Below are positions 50,582-58,604 of a DNA stretch of 64,000 nt, piece after piece. The number at the start of each line of letters is the position of its first letter. The stretch's first letter is position 1. Under the pieces are notes generated by a model. That model did not search any database, was not told the DNA's origin, and worked only from the letters and a program-made list of their open reading frames with translations. The stretch lies in assembly GCA_028705775.1 (NCBI GenBank), contig JAQWCW010000009.1:1-64000 (forward strand), given 5' to 3'. This DNA comes from Eubacteriales bacterium. Its GTDB lineage: Bacteria > Bacillota > Clostridia > Christensenellales > Aristaeellaceae. Made by a program: the position numbers and the translations under genes.

Positions 50582-51139
50582 TTACTCAGGGATAACCATT
50601 GCCAGAAAATGCACCGGCTTTTCGCCGACGCACTGCATCGCGTGCGGCACATGGGAATCATAATAAATAGAATCGCCTGCTTCGAGAATTACCTCGTTGC
50701 CCGCAAGCTCCATACGCATCGTGCCCTCGAGAATGTAGTCGAATTCCTGCCCGTCGTGGCTGTTCGGCTCGCATTTCGGGTTGGCGTGCGGCGGAACCGT
50801 AACATAGAGCGGCTCTATCTTCCTGTTGGCAAACTTATAGGCAAGATTTTTATAAATATAATGATTTGTGCGGGTAATGTTCTTTCCTGCGCCCGCACGG
50901 ACGATGGAATAAGTATTCAGATGAGGCGTTTCGCCCGTGAGCAGCTGCGTCATATCGACATGGAATATCTCGCAAAGCTTCATGATAAAGCTAATCGGAA
51001 TATCCGTTTCCCCGCTTTCGTACGAAACGTAATCATCCTGCGCAAGATTGCAAACCTCCGCCATCTGAGCGACGGTGTAGTCCGACAATTCACGTAAGTC
51101 TTTGATGCGCATGGCTATCTGCCTTACCTGTTCGGACAT
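50582..51139 (-). CDS. XRE-family regulator with cupin sensor domain
   Basis: 185-residue regulator: an XRE helix-turn-helix at about 4-60 (IAMRIKDLRELSDYTVAQMA, CNLAQDDYVSYESGETDI) and a cupin domain at about 105-180 (NSHDGQEFDYILEGTMRMEL, LEAGDSIYYDSHVPHAMQC). This layout controls a neighbouring metabolic gene in response to a small ligand; the acyl-CoA synthetase gene directly downstream is the probable target. The open frame runs to 51172, but the ATG at 51139 has GGAGG 9 bases upstream. The same architecture often precedes this synthetase in gut Clostridia (recollection). Confidence 0.92.
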   Translation of the reverse strand: MSEQVRQIAMRIKDLRELSDYTVAQMAEVCNLAQDDYVSYESGETDIPISFIMKLCEIFHVDMTQLLTGETPHLNTYSIVRAGAGKNITRTNHYIYKNLAYKFANRKIEPLYVTVPPHANPKCEPNSHDGQEFDYILEGTMRMELAGNEVILEAGDSIYYDSHVPHAMQCVGEKPVHFLAMVIPE

Positions 51140-51185
51140 AACGGGTGCACCTCCTTTAGGATGCCTAAGCATCTTTATTCAAGAA

Positions 51186-51214
51186 AGTATAACAAAAACG
51201 AGTGCGTCATTCAA
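51186..51214 (-). promoter_or_regulatory. Promoter for the XRE-cupin/acyl-CoA synthetase operon
   Basis: Minus strand: -35 TTGAAT (51209-51214), 17-base spacer, -10 TATACT (51186-51191), 46 bases from the ATG at 51139. Divergent from dpaA. Confidence 0.7.
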
Positions 51215-51276
51215 GAGCAAAAAGTGAATTTGAATCACCAAACAGTGTTTCGGGGTAGCATTAAGGTTTTTTGCTG

Positions 51277-51285
51277 CATATTGTA
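51277..51285 (+). promoter_or_regulatory. Possible sigma-K-type -10 element before dpaA
   Basis: CATATTGTA fits the sigma-K -10 pattern CATAnnnTA and lies 40 bases before the dpaA start. The AC expected 16-17 bases upstream is not present, so this is weak. spoVF (dpaAB) is sigma-K-dependent in Bacillus. Confidence 0.3.
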
Positions 51286-51325
51286 AAGTATCGCGCACTC
51301 TGCGCTTTGCGAGGAGGGACTTATT

Positions 51326-52168
51326 ATGCGCTGTATTCTGCTTGGGGGCGACGAGCGGCAGGGCGAGCTTGCCGTAATTCTGAGGCGCGCTGGCTTTCAC
51401 TCAGTGCAGCTCTGCCACAAAGCGCTGACGCCTATCGACTTGCCCGCGCTCACAGACGAGCTTTCGCAGCTGGGAAGCGGCGACTTGCTGATTCTTCCCC
51501 AGCCGATATCCGAAAAATACGGCAGGCTCTGCCTCAGCGGTATTTCGGAGGGCATATCTCTTGAAAAAGCGCTTGAATGCGTAAATGAAAATGTAACGGT
51601 ATGCGCTTTCAGATGCGAAACAAAGATAAAAAGAAAAAGGCTTGTGCTTCCGATGGAGAGCGAGGAGTACCTTGCATACACATCGCAGCTTACCGCAAAA
51701 GCGCTGCTTCTGCATTGGTATCACGATGAGGAATTCACCCTTTTGGGCAAAAAAGTTTTGATTACCGGCTACGGCAGATGCGCAAAAGCGATTGCGCGGG
51801 AGCTGAAGGATTTGGGCGTCAAGGTCATAGTCTCTGCAAGAAGCGTTCACCAGTTAAGCGATGCGTATATGTGCGGGTTTGGAGCTGTTCCCCTTGAAAC
51901 GCTTTATGAAAAGAGCGCTGATTTTGATATTCTGGTGAATACAATCCCATTTCAGGTTCTTCCCGCCGCATACATCGGCTCGCTTTCCAAAAGCGTCCGC
52001 CTTTATGATATTGCGTCAAGCCCCTACGGTTTTTCAATCGAAACTGTTGAGTCTCTAAATCTATACGCAGAAAGGCTTCCAGGGCTTCCCGGAAGATACT
52101 ATCCACGGCTTTGCGCTCAGAAGGTATACGAACTAATCGTCAGAAATATGAGGGAGGCAGAAATATGA
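51326..52168 (+). CDS. dpaA: Dipicolinate synthase subunit A
   Basis: Mother-cell enzyme that, with DpaB, oxidises the DapA product to dipicolinic acid for the spore core (SpoVFA). The 280-residue protein has RCILLGGDERQGELAVILRR, a mid-protein segment YTSQLTAKALLLHWYHDEEF, and an NAD(P)-binding fold VLITGYGRCAKAIARELKDL, then YDIASSPYGFSIETVESLNL and ERLPGLPGRYYPRLCA. The ATG at 51326 has GAGGAGGG upstream. ATGA overlap with dpaB. Length (about 297 in Bacillus) is close to the family's. Confidence 0.95.
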   Translation: MRCILLGGDERQGELAVILRRAGFHSVQLCHKALTPIDLPALTDELSQLGSGDLLILPQPISEKYGRLCLSGISEGISLEKALECVNENVTVCAFRCETKIKRKRLVLPMESEEYLAYTSQLTAKALLLHWYHDEEFTLLGKKVLITGYGRCAKAIARELKDLGVKVIVSARSVHQLSDAYMCGFGAVPLETLYEKSADFDILVNTIPFQVLPAAYIGSLSKSVRLYDIASSPYGFSIETVESLNLYAERLPGLPGRYYPRLCAQKVYELIVRNMREAEI

Positions 52169-52749
52169 ACGCCACCCGTTTAGCGGTAGCGATGACCGGC
52201 TCATACTGCACGTTTGCAAAAGCGTTTGCTGCTATGGAGGAGCTGATGAGATACGGCTTTGAGCTGATACCCGTACTCTCCTATAACGCCGCAACGCAGG
52301 ACACACGTTTCTTTACAGCTATAGAAGTGCTTGCCCGAATTGAAAAGATTTGCGGAAAGCCTCCGCTTACAAGCCTTTCGGATGTCGAGCCGTTCGGACC
52401 GGCGCGGATGACCGACGCGTACCTTATCATGCCCGCTACCGGAAATACGATAGCAAAGCTTGCGGCGGGAATATTCGATACGCCTGCGCTTCTTGGGGCA
52501 AAATCGCATCTTCGCAATCAGCGACCTCTTATTATTTTCGTTTCGACAAACGACGGGCTTTCGACTGCAGCAAAGAATATCGGTGCGCTGCTTGAGAAGA
52601 AGGATGTTTATTTCGTGCCGTTCTCGCAGGACGACCCGCGCAAAAAACCGCGCTCTTTGGTAAGCGATTTTTCAAAAGTGCGGCAGACGGTTCTTTCGGC
52701 GCTGGAGGGGGTTCAGCTTCAGCCGCTGATAGGCGCTCCGTGCGAGTAA
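52165..52749 (+). CDS. dpaB: Dipicolinate synthase subunit B
   Basis: Flavoprotein-like partner of DpaA (SpoVFB). About 194 residues: RLAVAMTGSYCTFAKAFAAM, then MRYGFELIPVLSYNAATQDT, then LSDVEPFGPARMTDAYLIMP and ATGNTIAKLAAGIFDTPALL, the phosphopantothenoylcysteine-decarboxylase-like fold of the family; it ends PRSLVSDFSKVRQTVLSALE. An earlier start at 52111 is in frame but would overlap dpaA extensively; the ATG at 52165 has GGGAGG. Confidence 0.95.
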   Translation: MNATRLAVAMTGSYCTFAKAFAAMEELMRYGFELIPVLSYNAATQDTRFFTAIEVLARIEKICGKPPLTSLSDVEPFGPARMTDAYLIMPATGNTIAKLAAGIFDTPALLGAKSHLRNQRPLIIFVSTNDGLSTAAKNIGALLEKKDVYFVPFSQDDPRKKPRSLVSDFSKVRQTVLSALEGVQLQPLIGAPCE

Positions 52750-52778
52750 CCCTGTAAGCGCTTTGGGACGAATCAAAG

Positions 52779-52860
52779 CCCTTCCTTCGTTATATATGGT
52801 ATAAGCTATGCCGCTCATAATAATCGCGGCTATGCGGCTGCCATGCCGATTAAGGAAGGG
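52779..52860 (+). promoter_or_regulatory. Inverted repeat and possible forespore promoter before the exported-protein gene
   Basis: CCCTTCCTT (52779-52787) and AAGGAAGGG (52852-52860) are perfect 9-base arms; the right arm contains the Shine-Dalgarno sequence of the gene starting at 52869. Between them lie GCCGC/GCGGC (a smaller stem) and a sigma-F/G-like promoter, ATATG (52794-52798), 17 bases, CATAATA (52816-52822). If that promoter is used, the RNA lacks the left arm; a transcript from further upstream would contain both arms and could hide the ribosome binding site. Confidence 0.35.
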
Positions 52861-52868
52861 GTCAAGCA

Positions 52869-54014
52869 ATGAAAAAAGTATTTATTCTGATACTGTCTCT
52901 GGCGCTTTGCATATCATTTCCGGCGGCGGCTCAGGAAGAGCCCGCCCTGTCCATAACGGAGCTTTCCGTGCCATTCGGCGATATAGCCGTGCGCAGTCCG
53001 CAAATATCCGGAATTGATAATGCGGACGTTATTAATCAAGCGATTCTGGATACCCTCGGCTGGAACGAATGCGTAACGCAGAATCAGCAGGGCAACAGTC
53101 TAGATGTAAGCTACGAATGCTATCTTGACGATAATATTGTGTCCGTGCTGTTTTCCCTGCACGGGGAAATACCGTCGTCAAGGGATGAGCGCGCGTACAA
53201 AAGCGCTTCCTTCATGCTTGAAACCGGCGAGCCGATAACGCTCGATTCCTTGTTTACCGATACGGACGCGGCAGTATCGCACATGGAGAGCATCCTCTGG
53301 GACGCGCTTCCCGAGGATTTGTTTTTCTACTGCGATAATACCGACATTTCCCCTATGCCGCGCGACTGCTTTTTCATCGACGGCAGCGGAATCACAATCG
53401 GCTACGGCATACGCAGCTTTTCGCTTCTGAGCGGCTATGCTGGAAAGGCGCATTTCTACCCTTATGAAATAGCCGAATACCTGAATACCGATGAAGGCTC
53501 GCTCGCGCTAAAGCTTTGGGCGCATCAGCTCGGGCTTTCCGGCAAAGCAGAGCGCGAAGCGCTTATGCATGAGGATTTTACAAGCGGCAGGATTGCAGGT
53601 CTGCCCTATGCAATCGGAGATAATATTGAGAAAACCGTAAACGAATACAGGCTGCTTACTACCCCCGATTATATTACCGGCTCGCGAATCGTTGAATTTG
53701 AGGAAGCGAGAACGCGCGGCTCAAGAGTGCTTACGGACGCGCTTACAAGCACAACGCAAAACAGTGAAGTCTTGGGAATCCGCGCTTACAGGGCGAGCAT
53801 ATACGGAATCATCACAACCGGCGTTTCAACAAAGGCAGACATAACAGAGGCATTCGGAGAGCCGGAAAGCTCTGTTACGCTTGACGCGTATTCAGCTCAG
53901 GACTGGCAGCTGCCCGCAGGAGAAAGCGTCTACTACACAATAGATGGGCGAAACCTTCGGCTGCACTTTACAGAGGACGGAATTTTGTATATGATACAGA
54001 TATCCGGTGTGTGA
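52869..54014 (+). CDS. Exported protein with RsiV/DUF3298-like domain
   Basis: 381-residue protein with a signal peptide (KKVFILILSLALCISFPAAA, cut before QEEP). Residues 30-215 resemble the DUF4163/DUF3298 pair of RsiV and related proteins: LDVSYECYLDDNIVSVLFSL, GEPITLDSLFTD, ITIGYGIRSFSLLSGYAGKA, HFYPYEIAEYL. The C-terminal third (TTGVSTKADITEAFGEPESS, YYTIDGRNLRLHF) is a small extra domain like those in SmpA/BamE-type repeats. There is no transmembrane anti-sigma segment, so it is not an anti-sigma factor; lysozyme binding as in RsiV is only a possibility. It lies between dpaB and ftsK on the plus strand. Confidence 0.7.
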   Translation: MKKVFILILSLALCISFPAAAQEEPALSITELSVPFGDIAVRSPQISGIDNADVINQAILDTLGWNECVTQNQQGNSLDVSYECYLDDNIVSVLFSLHGEIPSSRDERAYKSASFMLETGEPITLDSLFTDTDAAVSHMESILWDALPEDLFFYCDNTDISPMPRDCFFIDGSGITIGYGIRSFSLLSGYAGKAHFYPYEIAEYLNTDEGSLALKLWAHQLGLSGKAEREALMHEDFTSGRIAGLPYAIGDNIEKTVNEYRLLTTPDYITGSRIVEFEEARTRGSRVLTDALTSTTQNSEVLGIRAYRASIYGIITTGVSTKADITEAFGEPESSVTLDAYSAQDWQLPAGESVYYTIDGRNLRLHFTEDGILYMIQISGV

Positions 54015-54043
54015 TTATGCTCCGGTCGAAAGGGCGATAAGCT

Positions 54044-57037
54044 TTGGCTCAAAGGAAAACCGCTGTGAAAGCGAAGGTAAAGACATATTCATCGGATAGC
54101 CTGCTGCTCCGAACAATCGTGGGCATTGCGCTTTGCGCTTTGTCCGCGCTGTTTTTGCTGTGCATGATTTTCTCCGACAGAAGCACCGTGCTGTTTGCCC
54201 TGCATTCTTTTCTCTACGGGCTTTGCAGCGTTATGTCGCCCGTGTTCACGCTTCTGCTTCTTTGGGGCGGTTTGCTCACCCTTATTTCCACTCGGCGTAA
54301 GCCGAAAAGCACCTTTTATTATATATGCATATGCTTGTTTTTTCTGATGCTGCTTACCCTTCTCGGAATCCAAAGCATTGACTCTATCAACGCGTACGCA
54401 CAGCAGCTCGGCAAAACCTACCCTACCGCTTATCTTACGACGCTTGAAACCGCATACTATATCAATTCCCATTATGCTGCCAATGTCGGCGGTTTCCTTA
54501 ATATGCTGCTTGCATGGCCGGCGTGGAAATATATCGGTGCCCAGCAGAGCCTTGCGATTGTCTACTCGCTTTGCGCGCTCTGCCTGCTTCCAATGATTCT
54601 GCGCGCTTTCCTCAAGTATCGCAAGGCGATTAAGGAGGACAGAGCGGCGCTTGACGAATCATGGCAGAAGGACGAAGCAAAGCCGCTCGCCGATTATGCC
54701 GCTGCCGACGGCGCTGAGGACGCAAGCGAATCCCTTCAGCGCGTAAGCACTGCAATGAACGCTAAGCCTCAGAACAGACCTGTAACCATTAATCAGCAGC
54801 GTCGGCCGCTTGTTCCCAAACAGGAGTTTGAGGAAATAATTCCGGCTGACCAGTTTACGGAGGATAATGTGCCGCACACGCGCAAGCCCAAGCGCGGCAA
54901 GCGTGGCGGAGTTCAGTTTGAGGAAGCGTCCACCGATATTTACACAGAGGATATTTATCCGCCCTCCTTCCCTGCCGGAGCTGCTCAGGAGCAGGTAAGG
55001 CACGCCCCTCCCGAATGGGCGGATTTAAGCGCAGAAACCGGAAAACCCGAGTTCACTCCCGCTTCATTTGACGATGACGGCTTTGCTGAGGAAGCTCCAT
55101 GGATTGCGCCAGCCGGTCCTTGGGCTGTTCCTCAGAAAACTACCGAAACGATAAAGCCTGCTCCCGTAAAGCCTGAAACAGTTGAAAAAACGCCTTTTCC
55201 TCCGCGCGGAGGCTATAAAACTGAAGGCGCAGAGCAGAAAACAACGATTCCCGCGCCGATTATGCCTCAGCCGGTTAAGCCTGAGGTGAAAGCGCCGATA
55301 GTTAGTCCGATTATCGAGGACGAGCCTGACGACTTTTTTGAGAACGAAACAATCTATCAGCCGCAGTCTGCCGCAGCGCAAAAAAGCAAGAGCCGCAGAC
55401 GCTCTACAAAGGATACCGCTGCGCCGTCCGTTCCGAGCCCTGCCCCTGTTATCAACTATGATACAGCGCGCCCGCTGAGGCTTGACGAAACTCCGATAAT
55501 AAGACCTCAACGCGCTCACGACGAGATAAAGCAAAACAAAAATGACGAGTATCATTTCCCGACTCCGGATTTGCTTACTCCCGCGCCCGTCCGCGTTCAG
55601 CAAGATATAGACGCAGACAGACGCAAGGCAGAAAAGCTTGAGGAAACAATAAAGAGCTTCGGTATCGCCGCCTGCGTAAGAAGCTTTGTTCACGGGCCGG
55701 CAATCACCCAATTTTCAGTTGAAATCGCACAGGGCGTAAGGCTGCAGAAGCTATTGAACATAAGCGATACGATTGCGCTTTCGATGGCGGCAAGCGGCGT
55801 AATCATGGAAGCGATTCCTGGTACATCCTATGTCGGCGTTGAAATCCCGAACGACGCTGTTGAAACTGTTCATTTCAGCAGCATTGTCAATAATCCCGTA
55901 TTCACCAATCAAAAAAGCCCGCTTACAGTAGCGCTGGGTCAGCAGATAAACGGAAACTGCGTGGTATGCGATTTGAGCAAAATGCCCCATCTGCTTATCG
56001 CCGGCGCAACCGGAAGCGGTAAATCCGTATGCATTAACTCGATTATTTGCTCCATCCTTTTCCGCTCCTCGCCCAAGGATGTAAGAATGATTCTTGTAGA
56101 CCCGAAGGTCGTTGAGCTTCAAGTTTACGAGGGTATTCCCCATCTGCTCGTCCCCGTTGTCAGCAATCCCAAAAAGGCAGCAGGCGCGCTGCGCTGGGCG
56201 GTTGATGAAATGATGGAAAGATACAAGAAGTTTACCGAGCGCAAGGTACGGAACATCGCGGGCTTCAACTCGGCTCTTAAAAGCGGAGAGGACAAAATGC
56301 CTCACATTCTCATCATAATCGACGAGCTTGCCGATTTGATGATTGCCGCAAAAAAAGAAGTTGAGGAATATATACAGCGCTTGAGCCAGCTTGCAAGAGC
56401 CGCCGGAATTCACATGGTTGTCGCCACTCAGCGGCCTTCTGTCGACGTCGTAACCGGCACAATCAAGGCGAACATCCCAAGCCGTATAGCTTTCGCGGTT
56501 TCATCGTACACGGATTCCAGAACGATTCTTGACAGAAACGGCGCTGAAAAGCTGCTGGGCAAGGGCGATATGCTCTATAATCCGATGGGCGCTTTCAAGC
56601 CTACGCGCGTTCAGGGCTGCTTCCTTGACGATGACGAGGTTACGCGCATTGTTGAATACATCAAGCGCTACTCTCATGCCGAATACGACCCTGATATACT
56701 TGAGGAGCTTGACAAGGAAGAAAAAGAAGAAACCGCCGACATGGAGTACGGCGGCGATATTCCCGAAAAAGCGGACGCTCAGGTGGACAGTTATCTGCAA
56801 AAGGCTATCAAGATGGCTGTCGAGGAAGGTCAGATGTCCATCAGTATGCTCCAGAGGCGGCTGCGCGTCGGCTACGGCAGAGCCGGTCATCTTGTGGACG
56901 AGATGGCGCGAAGGGGTATTATAAGCCAAAGCGAGGGCGCAAAATCCCGTAAAACGCTTATCAGCAGGAGCGAGTATATGGATATGTTCCCCGACGACGA
57001 GGACAACTCGTTATATCCGATGAACGACGAAGAATAA
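54044..57037 (+). CDS. ftsK: FtsK/SpoIIIE DNA translocase
   Basis: Membrane-anchored motor that pumps the chromosome across the division or sporulation septum. The 997-residue protein has four N-terminal membrane helices (LLLRTIVGIALCALSALFLL to YSLCALCLLPMILRAFLKY), a long Pro-rich linker (about 200-500), the alpha/beta motor with Walker A IAGATGSGKSVCIN (about 654) and Walker B LIIIDELADLM (about 756), and the DNA-reading gamma domain at the C-terminus (IKMAVEEGQMSISMLQRRLR). The start is a TTG at 54044 with AAAGGG upstream. In a sporulating organism this is the SpoIIIE-type motor; whether a second FtsK exists cannot be judged here. Confidence 0.96.
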   Translation: MAQRKTAVKAKVKTYSSDSLLLRTIVGIALCALSALFLLCMIFSDRSTVLFALHSFLYGLCSVMSPVFTLLLLWGGLLTLISTRRKPKSTFYYICICLFFLMLLTLLGIQSIDSINAYAQQLGKTYPTAYLTTLETAYYINSHYAANVGGFLNMLLAWPAWKYIGAQQSLAIVYSLCALCLLPMILRAFLKYRKAIKEDRAALDESWQKDEAKPLADYAAADGAEDASESLQRVSTAMNAKPQNRPVTINQQRRPLVPKQEFEEIIPADQFTEDNVPHTRKPKRGKRGGVQFEEASTDIYTEDIYPPSFPAGAAQEQVRHAPPEWADLSAETGKPEFTPASFDDDGFAEEAPWIAPAGPWAVPQKTTETIKPAPVKPETVEKTPFPPRGGYKTEGAEQKTTIPAPIMPQPVKPEVKAPIVSPIIEDEPDDFFENETIYQPQSAAAQKSKSRRRSTKDTAAPSVPSPAPVINYDTARPLRLDETPIIRPQRAHDEIKQNKNDEYHFPTPDLLTPAPVRVQQDIDADRRKAEKLEETIKSFGIAACVRSFVHGPAITQFSVEIAQGVRLQKLLNISDTIALSMAASGVIMEAIPGTSYVGVEIPNDAVETVHFSSIVNNPVFTNQKSPLTVALGQQINGNCVVCDLSKMPHLLIAGATGSGKSVCINSIICSILFRSSPKDVRMILVDPKVVELQVYEGIPHLLVPVVSNPKKAAGALRWAVDEMMERYKKFTERKVRNIAGFNSALKSGEDKMPHILIIIDELADLMIAAKKEVEEYIQRLSQLARAAGIHMVVATQRPSVDVVTGTIKANIPSRIAFAVSSYTDSRTILDRNGAEKLLGKGDMLYNPMGAFKPTRVQGCFLDDDEVTRIVEYIKRYSHAEYDPDILEELDKEEKEETADMEYGGDIPEKADAQVDSYLQKAIKMAVEEGQMSISMLQRRLRVGYGRAGHLVDEMARRGIISQSEGAKSRKTLISRSEYMDMFPDDEDNSLYPMNDEE

Positions 57038-58546
57038 TCAGGGCGAAACAAGAAATACGTTTTTTGCGTCGGCGGTGTACTCAGTACCGCCGACGTTTGT
57101 TTCTGCAATAATAATATAGCTTCCGGAAGGGCACAGCTCGCCGCTCTGCGTTTTTCCGTTCCAATAAAGGGTTGCGCTGTCGGGAGTAAGCCCCTCGGGT
57201 CGAGTGGCTTTTTTATAGCACAGCCGCCTTACAACCCTGCCTGTCGACTGCGAAAAAACGGTTACCGTAAGCTCAACCGGAAAGCGGTGAGCTACAAGTA
57301 TGGGCAGCTCATCCCCCGCCGACGGCTCAAAAACATCGCGGGTCATAACGAACAAAGAAGGGTTACCACTCTGCGGCAGAACAGTTATTATACGGCTGAA
57401 GCAGATTCGCGGAATGCCGTTGTTTATTGTAAGCAGCTGAAAGAGCAGATAACCGCTTCCCCCTTCGTCCGTAAGCGAAAGCGTTCGGCTTTTACGCCCG
57501 GGCTTAACCATGCCCTTTTCGGCAGGGTCGGTTATATTGCTTTCCTCGCTGTCGAAGAACAGCTGCGCCGAATCAAACTGCCAGTTGCCGTTTTCCATGT
57601 ATACGATTTGATAAGCGATTCGCGCTTCTTCCGTAACCGTAAACTCGAAGGACAGATTATGCTCGGAAAGCGTCAGAGTAGTGCTTGGAAAGGTAACGTT
57701 TTCAACGGCTAACGGGTTTTCCGTTTTTAGTTTTGCCGATATGTCAAACAGGCACATATCATCGTCTTGCGGATAAGCTTGAGTTGTGCTTGTTGCGTTG
57801 TTGTCGATGAGAAACTCATACATTTCGCTCAATGTCACTGTTTCGTTATGGTCCGCGTCTGCGGTTGTTCCTCCGAAATAACCCGTTCCTATCGCGAATG
57901 AATTCGCAAAATAACTGTACGCTCCGACGAGCTGTGCGAAATCCTGCCTGCCTGAATACAGCCAACTTATTTCTGAGCCGCCTGCGGAGGTAAGAATCTT
58001 GAATTCATCGCCTAAAAAATACTGCTTTGTCACGCCGCCGCTTACGCCCTTACCGATAAGCGCGCCGCTGTTGCACGCGTCAATCAGAAGCACTTTTGTG
58101 CCTTTGATACCCTTGAACATATCCTCTAGCATTTTTGCCGAAAGGAATTCCTCAGCCGTTCCGTCGGAGAGCAGAAGATAAGCCTCTCCGTCCGAATACA
58201 CGCCGTGAGTGCTTATATAGAAATATGAAACATCGTTATCGTCGGCGGAAATGAACGCCTGACGGATTGATTGACCGAGACCGTTGACGGTTCGGATTGT
58301 GGACGAAACCGTTCTGAGTACCTCAAAATCCATTCCGGTTGAATAAAATGCGTTACGCATAAGCGCGACGTTGTTTCCGCTGCTCGGCCATGTATCCAGT
58401 TGCGAAATGAAGAAATTGCAGCCGACAAACAGGGCGCGGCGCGTAACGGGATTTTCTTCATCCTCCGCTTTTGCAAAAGAAAAAAGCGAAAGTATAAGCA
58501 GCGCTGCCGCAATAAGCCTCGCTGTGCGGCTAAAGCAAGCGCTCAT
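57038..58546 (-). CDS. Secreted caspase-family (C14-like) protein
   Basis: 502-residue protein with a signal peptide (LIAAALLILSLFSFAKAEDE). Residues about 35-260 form a caspase-like fold: TRRALFVGCNFF, then the catalytic dyad His114 in YFYISTHGVYSDGEAYLLLS and Cys158 in KVLLIDACNSGALIGKG, then TSAGGSEISWLYSGRQDFAQ. The second half is beta-rich (LTLSEHNLSFEFTVTEEARI, GYLLFQLLTINNGIP) and ends in a FlgD-type Ig fold (ATLYWNGKTQSGELCPSGSY, IIIAE). Open frame extends to 58564; the ATG at 58546 has GGGAGG. It ends one base after the convergent ftsK stop and follows the VanW gene. Substrate and role are unknown. Confidence 0.86.
   Translation of the reverse strand: MSACFSRTARLIAAALLILSLFSFAKAEDEENPVTRRALFVGCNFFISQLDTWPSSGNNVALMRNAFYSTGMDFEVLRTVSSTIRTVNGLGQSIRQAFISADDNDVSYFYISTHGVYSDGEAYLLLSDGTAEEFLSAKMLEDMFKGIKGTKVLLIDACNSGALIGKGVSGGVTKQYFLGDEFKILTSAGGSEISWLYSGRQDFAQLVGAYSYFANSFAIGTGYFGGTTADADHNETVTLSEMYEFLIDNNATSTTQAYPQDDDMCLFDISAKLKTENPLAVENVTFPSTTLTLSEHNLSFEFTVTEEARIAYQIVYMENGNWQFDSAQLFFDSEESNITDPAEKGMVKPGRKSRTLSLTDEGGSGYLLFQLLTINNGIPRICFSRIITVLPQSGNPSLFVMTRDVFEPSAGDELPILVAHRFPVELTVTVFSQSTGRVVRRLCYKKATRPEGLTPDSATLYWNGKTQSGELCPSGSYIIIAETNVGGTEYTADAKNVFLVSP
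57067..57102 (+). terminator. Terminator of ftsK, embedded in the opposing caspase-like gene
   Basis: CGTCGGCGGT (57067-57076) pairs perfectly with ACCGCCGACG (57086-57095) around GTACTCAGT, followed by TTTGTTT. The ftsK stop ends at 57037. The whole element lies within the 3' coding end of the minus-strand gene (57038-58546), encoding part of VGGTEYTADA. Confidence 0.8.
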
Positions 58547-58604
58547 ACTTCCGCCTCCCTTCAATCGTCAAGCGGTGCGCGTCGGTTTTTCCGCGCAGGC
58601 AAAA

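Noticed and set aside
52869-54014. Anti-sigma factor (RsiV) assignment
   Set aside because: The DUF3298-like part is present, but there is a cleavable signal peptide instead of a membrane-spanning anti-sigma region, and no adjacent ECF sigma gene.
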